Notes under the pieces: generated by a model | The model's database searches: none | Seen by the model: only the letters and a program-made list of their open reading frames with translations | What the model was told of the DNA's origin: nothing | Source: Desulfobacteraceae bacterium | GTDB taxonomy: Bacteria > Desulfobacterota > Desulfobacteria > Desulfobacterales > Desulfobacteraceae | Assembly: GCA_024225895.1 (NCBI GenBank) | Contig: JAAEMC010000820.1 | Location: forward strand, 1 to 6,402 | Direction: 5' to 3' | Length of the DNA: 6,402 nt | Made by a program: the position numbers and the translations under genes | Shown here: piece by piece, positions 1-4,378 of the stretch | How positions within the stretch are numbered: the first letter of the stretch is position 1 | How the letters are laid out: every line of letters begins with the position of its first letter

Positions 1-125
1 TCGGATTCCAAACCCCCGATATATCTCCAGTCGTTTTGTTCGCATATTGATACTATCTCATGTAATCTCTCTTCAGTTTGAACCCGGAATCTCACCGGTT
101 TTTTTTCAGTGCCTAATTTCGCCAT
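1..125 (-). CDS. SWIM/SEC-C metal-binding family small protein, N-terminal part
   Basis: Reading the minus strand from the ATG whose complement is at 123-125 gives 41 open codons down to the left edge. The product starts MAKLGTEKKPVRFRVQTEER and later has CEQNDWRYIGGLES. This resembles the N-terminus of small bacterial proteins annotated as SWIM/SEC-C metal-binding proteins, which usually begin with MAK-GT-K-P and carry VQT-ER and a C-x(4)-W-Y-I stretch. In that family the zinc-binding Cys-rich SEC-C motif lies at the C-terminus, outside this window, so metal binding cannot be checked here. A strong Shine-Dalgarno (AAAAGGA, complement of 133-139) sits 7 nt before the ATG and supports both gene and start. 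The cellular role of these proteins is poorly known. The start overlaps the divergent gene beginning at 109 by 17 bp. The family call rests on memory of similar sequences. Confidence 0.75.
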   Translation of the reverse strand, partial: MAKLGTEKKPVRFRVQTEERLHEIVSICEQNDWRYIGGLES

Positions 126-696
126 TGTTGTATCCTTTTGTCTTTTTATTGTTTCTTGTGTAGCACGACCGGTTGTTCATATATCAGACCTAAAAAAGCA
201 TGCTCAGCAGAACAAATTTATCACTGAAGCTGTTCACACTTTTGCTAGAACCGGTGATTGGCTCGTTATTCGCGGCTATAATGCAACTGACAATCTGGTT
301 TCCAATATTACTGCCATACCCATCAGCCATGTGGGTGTGTTCGATTCAGAATCCAGCACTGTTATTGAAGCTGAAGGAAAAGGCGTCCATGAAACATCTT
401 TAGATAAATTTGTAAATAAATCATACCGGCTGCTTATTATCCGCCCTCGCTGGCTGCAAGATACAAACCGTAAAAAAGTGATCTCCAATACCCGAAAACT
501 GATTGGAAAAAATTATGATTTTCTCGGAACCATCGGATTTAATTACCCAGACAGTTATTATTGCAGCGAACTGGCTGTTTTCATATTTAAAGAATGGCAT
601 TCTTCAAAAGAAAAATTCCCATTTGTTATTAAGCCCGGGGATCTATACCTTTACGGGAAAATACTTTTTGATTCTTTACCAAGAGATGAATTCTAA
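109..696 (+). CDS. YiiX/YebB-like permuted NlpC/P60 cysteine hydrolase (Peptidase_C92/DUF830 type)
   Basis: This 195-residue protein has the circularly permuted papain-fold layout. An RTGDWLVIRG segment (residues 47-56) resembles the family's G-D-hydrophobic motif. The catalytic His is in ISHVGVF (His74), an acidic residue follows in VIEAEG (Glu87), a GKNYDF stretch lies at 133-138, and the nucleophile is in YYCSEL (Cys152). Family members are cysteine hydrolases or acyl-transfer enzymes of the NlpC/P60-LRAT clan; the substrate cannot be told from sequence. The N-terminus is hydrophobic and ends in IVSC (14-17), which fits a lipobox with Cys17, but the n-region has no Lys or Arg. GTG at 109 is the only standard start: an in-frame TGA lies at 79-81, and the next GTG is inside the catalytic His motif. 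No Shine-Dalgarno is visible, and the start overlaps a divergent gene, so the first 20 or so residues are doubtful. It leads a run of three hydrolase genes. Confidence 0.85.
   Translation: MPNFAIVVSFCLFIVSCVARPVVHISDLKKHAQQNKFITEAVHTFARTGDWLVIRGYNATDNLVSNITAIPISHVGVFDSESSTVIEAEGKGVHETSLDKFVNKSYRLLIIRPRWLQDTNRKKVISNTRKLIGKNYDFLGTIGFNYPDSYYCSELAVFIFKEWHSSKEKFPFVIKPGDLYLYGKILFDSLPRDEF
133..139 (-). promoter_or_regulatory. Shine-Dalgarno for the SEC-C-type gene
   Basis: On the minus strand this reads AAAAGGA, followed by 7 nt (complement of 126-132) and then ATG at 125. It is the main argument that the short minus-strand reading frame at the left edge is a real gene and that 125 is its first base. 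It lies inside the coding sequence of the divergent YiiX-like gene. Confidence 0.65.
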
Positions 697-723
697 AAAT
701 CAAACTATTATAGACGGATTCTG

Positions 724-1476
724 ATGAAATTAAAAAAATATATGAACCGCTATCCATTAAGTATCCATGTTATATCATTGTTCCTTGTTTTAATCTTTTT
801 CTATGCAGAAACAAAAAGCGAGGGTGGCGAGTGTGCTGTATTATTACATGGACTGGCGCGGACAGAAAAATCCATGTCCAATCTTGAACAATATCTTGAA
901 AGCATTGGCTTTACCGTTAAAAATATTGACTACCCATCCCGTGAAAAAACAGTTCAAGTACTTTCTGAGGAAGTGATTCCCGGAGCAATTGAATTATGCA
1001 TCGAACAAGATGTAGACAAGATTCATTTTGTTACACATTCCATGGGCGGTATTTTGATCCGGTACTATCTTGAACACAATCAAGTACCGAGACTCGGGCG
1101 TATTGTAATGTTGAGTCCGCCGAATAACGGCAGCGAAGTTGTCGACAAATTAAAAGGCACCCCCATATTCAGATGGTTAAATGGACCGGCAGGCCAGCAG
1201 TTGGGAACTGATAACGATAGCCTTCCAAAAAAATTGGGGGTTCCAAATTATGAGGTTGGAATCATTACCGGCGATAAAACCATAAATCCCATTCTGTCAC
1301 TGCTCATACCCGGAATCGATGATGGTAAAGTTTCTGTTGAAAATGCAAAACTTAGAGGAATGAAGGATTTTTTAGTTGTACATGAATCACATCCATTTAT
1401 TATGGATGATAAAACCGTATTTCACCAGGTATCTTTCTTTTTAAAAAATGGACTTTTTGACCGAAATAAAAAATAA
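724..1476 (+). CDS. Lipase-like alpha/beta hydrolase, exported or membrane-anchored
   Basis: This 250-residue serine hydrolase has a basic N-terminus (MKLKKYMNR) and one hydrophobic segment at about 13-28, so it is either secreted (possible cut after FFYA, residue 28) or anchored in the inner membrane facing the periplasm. The first core strand and oxyanion loop are AVLLHGLART (38-47). The nucleophile elbow is THSMGG with Ser106. The acid is Asp199 or Asp200 in GIDDGKVSVE, and the base is His223 in SHPFIM. A PPNNGSE motif (132-138) follows the strand after the elbow, as in bacterial lipases of the triacylglycerol-lipase/PGAP1-like group. It probably hydrolyses carboxyl esters such as lipids; the true substrate is unknown. 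It starts 27 bp after the YiiX-like gene. The ribosome site is weak (GACGG, 6 nt before ATG), which suggests translation depends partly on the upstream gene. A second in-frame ATG at 742 has no better site. Confidence 0.88.
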   Translation: MKLKKYMNRYPLSIHVISLFLVLIFFYAETKSEGGECAVLLHGLARTEKSMSNLEQYLESIGFTVKNIDYPSREKTVQVLSEEVIPGAIELCIEQDVDKIHFVTHSMGGILIRYYLEHNQVPRLGRIVMLSPPNNGSEVVDKLKGTPIFRWLNGPAGQQLGTDNDSLPKKLGVPNYEVGIITGDKTINPILSLLIPGIDDGKVSVENAKLRGMKDFLVVHESHPFIMDDKTVFHQVSFFLKNGLFDRNKK

Positions 1477-1480
1477 ACAA

Positions 1481-1486
1481 AAGGAG
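1481..1486 (+). promoter_or_regulatory. Shine-Dalgarno that fixes a TTG start at 1495
   Basis: AAGGAG lies 8 nt before TTG (1495-1497). The encoded N-terminus MKKSLFIISIL is a proper signal/anchor sequence, so the non-ATG start is well supported. Confidence 0.8.
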
Positions 1487-1494
1487 TTGCGCCT

Positions 1495-2184
1495 TTGAAG
1501 AAAAGTCTCTTTATTATCTCCATACTCATCAATGTGTTGTTCATATCCGGAACCGCGTTTTTTTATTTTAAAGCAAACAGTCTCGCCAATGACCATCCTT
1601 TCAAATTGTTTTCACAGCGCCGGACCTCATTCTTTTCATCCTTTGCTGTCACACCAGAATCGGTTGTATTTTTGGGGGACAGTATAACAGATGAGGGAAG
1701 ATGGTCTGAAATATACCCTGGCCTAAATGTTCACAATCGCGGCGTCATGGCGGACAGGACAGAACATGTCCTGGCCCGTATTCATCAGATCACCAAGGGA
1801 CAACCTGAAATGATTTTCTTAATGATTGGTACAAATGACTTAAGGATGGGAATACCCCAAGAAACAATCCTTTCAAATTACCGCAGTATCCTTAAATCCA
1901 TAAACGAACAATCACCTGACAGCCGGGTTTTTGTACAAAGCATACTTCCCCGCAAGACTGCCTACCAACAGCAAATTGAAAATTTAAACCAAAAAATTTT
2001 ATCGTTATCAAAAGAATTCGATTATGCGTTTATTGATTTATATTCAGCTTTTCTTGATAAGGATGGTTCCATCCAAAACGAATATTCCAATGATGAGCTT
2101 CATCTGAAAGGAGCGGGCTACCAAAGATGGAAATCATTAATCCGTCCATATTTAGGCTTCCCTAAAAATACAAACGACAAATGA
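1495..2184 (+). CDS. SGNH/GDSL-type esterase with N-terminal membrane anchor
   Basis: This 229-residue protein shows all four SGNH blocks. Block I is VFLGDSIT with Ser63, block II is NRGVMADRT with Gly83, block III is MIGTNDLRMG with Asn114, and block V is NDELHL with Asp200 and His203. VQSILPR (147-153) is typical of the PAF-acetylhydrolase-like GDSL group. The usual length is about 200-230 residues, so the gene looks intact. Residues 1-3 are basic and about 5-24 form a hydrophobic helix without a clear signal-peptidase site, so an inner-membrane anchor with a periplasmic catalytic domain is likely. Members remove acetyl or longer acyl groups from sugars, lipids or glycans; the substrate is unknown here. 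The gene follows the lipase-like gene by 18 bp and starts at TTG behind a strong Shine-Dalgarno, which makes it the third member of the hydrolase run. Confidence 0.9.
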   Translation: MKKSLFIISILINVLFISGTAFFYFKANSLANDHPFKLFSQRRTSFFSSFAVTPESVVFLGDSITDEGRWSEIYPGLNVHNRGVMADRTEHVLARIHQITKGQPEMIFLMIGTNDLRMGIPQETILSNYRSILKSINEQSPDSRVFVQSILPRKTAYQQQIENLNQKILSLSKEFDYAFIDLYSAFLDKDGSIQNEYSNDELHLKGAGYQRWKSLIRPYLGFPKNTNDK

Positions 2185-2197
2185 TCAGTAGTGTTAT

Positions 2198-2226
2198 TTA
2201 AGACAAACAATAAATTATCGTAAAAT
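2198..2226 (+). promoter_or_regulatory. Possible sigma-70-like promoter before the first HAD gene
   Basis: TTAAGA (2198-2203, 4 of 6 to the -35 consensus), a 17-bp spacer and TAAAAT (2221-2226, 5 of 6 to the -10 consensus) lie in the AT-rich 82-bp gap after the SGNH gene. A transcript would start near 2233, about 34 nt before the ATG at 2267. In AT-rich DNA such matches occur by chance, so this is tentative. Confidence 0.3.
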
Positions 2227-2266
2227 AAAGCTTTTGGCTTTAGTTCTAAGGATAAAAAAATAAATA

Positions 2267-2953
2267 ATGAATATCTTCTTTGATTTAGATGGAACCATAA
2301 GTGATCCGTTTGAGGGCATTACAAAGAGTATAAACTATTCCCTTGAAAAGCTTGGACACGAAAAGCAAAAACCAGAACGCCTGGCACAATATATCGGCCC
2401 TTCTCTGCAATTCATATTCCAAGAATTATTGCACACCAAAAATGAGAAACTTGTCTTGAAAGCAGCTTCATTTTTCCGGGAGCGATATGCTCTGGTAGGT
2501 TATAAGGAAAATCAATTGTATGAGGGAATTGACAATCTACTCAAGGCTTTTCAACAAAAAGGATATCATCTGTTCATCGTAACCTCCAAAAGAGAAGATA
2601 TTGCCTGCAGTGTCATCGATTATTTTGATTTAAAAAAAGAGTTTGACGGAATTTTCGGATGCGGTAATATCCATTTATCCAAGGGCCAATTGATCGAAAT
2701 GGTTTTAAGGAAAAAACGATTAGATCCTTTGGATACCTTGATGATAGGTGACAGGAAATTTGATATATCAGCAGGAATTGAAAACGGCCTTAAGACCATA
2801 GGGGTATTGTGGGGCTATGGGACTCAAGAAGAATTAAGAAAATCCAATGCATCCAAGATTGTCCAAAACATTGATGAATTAGGCCAATTGCTCCTGGCTG
2901 ACAAGGCGCGGGCATCTATTTTTTCCACGCCAAGCAACCCGAAAGATAATTGA
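2267..2953 (+). CDS. HAD-superfamily phosphatase, phosphoglycolate-phosphatase-like (subfamily IA)
   Basis: This 228-residue cytoplasmic protein has the HAD motifs in order. Motif I is FFDLDGTISD, with the Asp6 nucleophile and Asp8 acid/base. A helical cap follows at about 14-85, including YIGPSLQF. Motif II is IVTSKRE (Thr106/Ser107), motif III is the Lys in SKGQ (Lys139), and motif IV is MIGDRKFDI (Asp162 and Asp166, Mg2+ binding). GVLWGYGTQEEL (179-190) is the typical C-terminal signature of Gph-like enzymes, which remove phosphate from small metabolites; the real substrate cannot be inferred. The ATG lies 14 nt after AAGGA (2248-2252), a rather long spacing. A tail of about 18 residues after ELGQLLL is unlike the family and ends SNPKDN. 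The gene is followed by a GNAT fossil and a second HAD gene. Confidence 0.9.
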   Translation: MNIFFDLDGTISDPFEGITKSINYSLEKLGHEKQKPERLAQYIGPSLQFIFQELLHTKNEKLVLKAASFFRERYALVGYKENQLYEGIDNLLKAFQQKGYHLFIVTSKREDIACSVIDYFDLKKEFDGIFGCGNIHLSKGQLIEMVLRKKRLDPLDTLMIGDRKFDISAGIENGLKTIGVLWGYGTQEELRKSNASKIVQNIDELGQLLLADKARASIFSTPSNPKDN

Positions 2954-2974
2954 AACTTTAAAAGTTCACTCCAT

Positions 2975-3118
2975 ATGATCAGACCCGCCCAAAAAGAAGA
3001 TGCAAAAATCTTCTACCAAAAAATGGGATGTGAATATCAAAGGGAAATTCCATCAACCATTGAAAATCGAACCACACCATTGCTAAAATTGGTCATTGAA
3101 AATGGGCTCATCTATTAA
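2975..3118 (+). pseudogene. GNAT acetyltransferase remnant with internal deletion
   Basis: The gap between the two HAD genes contains a 47-codon open frame (ATG 2975 to TAA 3116-3118). Its first ten residues, MIRPAQKEDA, are a textbook GNAT N-terminus (first beta strand and start of helix 1). Residue 11 onward, KIFYQKMGCEYQREIPSTIE and then NRTTPLLKL, matches the C-terminal part of a GNAT protein (FY-K-G-F-type motif and last strands). About 100 or more residues that would normally lie between them are absent, including the acetyl-CoA pyrophosphate-binding loop (Q/R-x-x-G-x-G/A). The join keeps the reading frame. No Shine-Dalgarno precedes the ATG. It cannot be a working acetyltransferase, and the simplest reading is a deleted gene whose two ends survive. 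The GNAT assignment comes from the two motif ends only. Confidence 0.7.
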
Positions 3119-3123
3119 AGGAG
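3117..3123 (+). promoter_or_regulatory. Shine-Dalgarno that favours a TTG start at 3132
   Basis: AAAGGAG is followed by 8 nt and TTG (3132-3134). It overlaps the stop codon of the GNAT remnant. It argues for the start at 3132 rather than the in-frame TTG at 3096 or ATG at 3102, neither of which has a ribosome site and both of which lie inside the remnant. Confidence 0.65.
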
Positions 3124-3131
3124 AGAACGGT

Positions 3132-3878
3132 TTGCATCTGGTAATGTTTGATATTGACGGAACATTGATTGATTCATCCGGATTTGAGGATGAATGTTAT
3201 ATCAGCGCCGTAGAAAGCATCTTAAAAATACAGGTCGATGCCGACTGGTCCAAGTATATAAATACAACCGATTCGGGTATTTTGAATGAAATTATCGATC
3301 AAAATGCATTGGCTGATGATCGTGATACCATTCATAGGAAAATAAAATCTGTTTTCATTAATAATGTAACCTCATACCTGAACCAAACAAAAGCCCGGGA
3401 AATCCCGGGAGCTGCTCGATTCATCCAACGGCTGAAAGGAAGAGAGGATGTCGTCCTTGCCATTGCTACCGGTGGATGGGAAGAAACGGCCAAAATGAAG
3501 CTTTTATCCGCCGGAATAGATTATTCAAACATTGCTTTTGCATCTGCCTCAGACCATGTGAGCCGTACCGGTATTATGAAAACGGCAGAAATAAAATGCG
3601 CCTTGAATCATTTCAGTTCCAAATCATATTTTGGCGACGCTGTATGGGACCAAAAAGCCTCTTGGGAATTACACTATAATTTTATTTTGGTCGGGAATAA
3701 CCTGTCTCATCCCAACCAAATATCGAATTTTGAATATTACGAAGATATTCTGAATATTATCGGATGTGTGTCTGACAATCATTCCATCTTCTTAAACAAT
3801 ATGAAAGGCACTACTTTGGAACCTGAAACAACAGAATTGGACTCTGTTTGTAATACCATTGAATGCGCATGGGTTTAA
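3132..3878 (+). CDS. HAD-superfamily hydrolase, second copy, with unusual C-terminal tail
   Basis: With the TTG start at 3132 the protein has 248 residues and begins MHLVMFDIDGTLIDSS, as HAD phosphatases normally do. Asp7 and Asp9 form motif I, Thr113 lies in ATGGW (motif II), Arg145 or Lys150 in SRTGIMK may serve motif III, and YFGDAVWD (Asp169, Asp173) is motif IV. EIPGAARFIQRL (about 90-101) is the usual linker back from the cap to the core. It is probably a cytoplasmic small-molecule phosphatase; the substrate is unknown. Longer forms from 3096 or 3102 add MKMGSSIKGENG, which is encoded partly by the GNAT remnant. After EDILNIIG (residue 211) family members usually end, but here about 37 more residues follow, rich in Thr, Asn, Glu and Cys, ending ECAWV. 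This tail may come from a frameshift or from DNA joined at the 3' end. Confidence 0.85.
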   Translation: MHLVMFDIDGTLIDSSGFEDECYISAVESILKIQVDADWSKYINTTDSGILNEIIDQNALADDRDTIHRKIKSVFINNVTSYLNQTKAREIPGAARFIQRLKGREDVVLAIATGGWEETAKMKLLSAGIDYSNIAFASASDHVSRTGIMKTAEIKCALNHFSSKSYFGDAVWDQKASWELHYNFILVGNNLSHPNQISNFEYYEDILNIIGCVSDNHSIFLNNMKGTTLEPETTELDSVCNTIECAWV

Positions 3879-3912
3879 TTGGATATCGCATGAAAGACAG
3901 ATTCGGTATAAT

Positions 3913-4296
3913 CTATCCAATGGCTTTTTTAGAACCCGTGTCCGTATGAAGCCGACCGCCACCGTTACTATAATTATGTCTGGGCCGCCTTCTGAAAATA
4001 GATTCAAAACTGCTGCATTTCCCCATACATCTTTGCATGCCTTGTCCCTGGCGGCGGGGACGGCGATAAGTGTCATCGGCAGATGCCTGGCCGGTCCGGT
4101 CATATATCTGCCGTTTTTTATTGTCACTTAACACATCATACGCCCGACCAATGGCTTTGAATTTTTCTTCTGCACCTTCATTGGTGTTCACATCCGGATG
4201 AAATGCCATGGCCAGCTTTCGATAGGCTTTTTTTATGTCTTCTGCTGTTGCGCCCTTTTCAACATTCAGCAGTCTGTAATAATCTTCAGAGCTCAT
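3913..4296 (-). CDS. Short J-domain (DnaJ-family) co-chaperone
   Basis: This 127-residue protein has a complete J domain at residues 4-67: [20 protein letters not shown] (helices I-II), the essential HPD loop at His33-Pro34-Asp35, then [16 protein letters not shown] and [10 protein letters not shown] (helices III-IV). J domains stimulate the ATPase of Hsp70 (DnaK). The rest (about 70-127) is not DnaJ-like: it lacks the CxxCxGxG zinc repeats and is a basic, Gly/Arg/Gln/Met/Cys-rich tail ([20 protein letters not shown]) that ends GSKKAIG. Short J proteins with a Gly/Met/Cys-rich tail do occur in deltaproteobacteria, but the last 25 residues look arbitrary and may reflect truncation or frameshift. 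A ribosome site (AGGA, complement of 4303-4306) lies 6 nt before ATG. The gene is 82 bp downstream of the RND gene on the same strand and could be on the same transcript. Confidence 0.88.
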   Translation of the reverse strand: MSSEDYYRLLNVEKGATAEDIKKAYRKLAMAFHPDVNTNEGAEEKFKAIGRAYDVLSDNKKRQIYDRTGQASADDTYRRPRRQGQGMQRCMGKCSSFESIFRRRPRHNYSNGGGRLHTDTGSKKAIG

Positions 4297-4302
4297 TGTT
4301 TT

Positions 4303-4306
4303 TCCT
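4303..4306 (-). promoter_or_regulatory. Shine-Dalgarno for the J-domain gene
   Basis: On the minus strand AGGA sits 6 nt before the ATG at 4296. A second purine-rich AAGGAA is found at the complement of 4313-4318. Together they support the start at [10 protein letters not shown], which is also where J-domain proteins normally begin. Confidence 0.5.
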
Positions 4307-4378
4307 ATTCTTTTCCTTCAAATCGAAATGCCGTTATAACACAAGTCTATCCGTAGCCATAATGAAAAACAGATCTGC

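Noticed and set aside
47..68. Promoter-like TTGATA and TAATCT upstream of the YiiX-like gene
   Set aside because: The spacing is only 10 bp and no better -10 is found at 16-18 bp from the -35-like element, so I do not call a promoter.
1036..1053. Thr instead of Gly at the first position of the G-x-S-x-G elbow in the lipase-like protein (THSMGG)
   Set aside because: THSMGG is common in this lipase group, so it is not a defect.
2226..2242. Small hairpin TAAAGC-TTTTG-GCTTTA after the SGNH gene
   Set aside because: The stem is 6 bp and AT-rich and is not followed by a run of T, so it is not a credible intrinsic terminator.
2954..2966. 13-nt palindrome AACTTT-A-AAAGTT after the first HAD gene
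   Set aside because: It is short, AT-rich, has no T tract and no known operator match; such palindromes are expected by chance here.
3394..3409. Perfect 7-bp inverted repeat with a 2-nt loop (CCCGGGA..TCCCGGG)
   Set aside because: It lies inside the HAD coding region and encodes the conserved REIPGA stretch. The loop is too tight and there is no T tract, so a terminator or operator role is unlikely.
3792..4127. 111-codon minus-strand frame overlapping the J-domain gene tail
   Set aside because: I checked whether it continues the J protein after a frameshift; it has no recognisable J-protein C-terminal motif and overlaps the HAD gene end, so it is treated as a shadow.
4366..4378. CAGATCTG followed by a T run just after the RND stop on the minus strand
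   Set aside because: The palindrome has no room for a loop (3-bp stem at most), so it is not a terminator hairpin.
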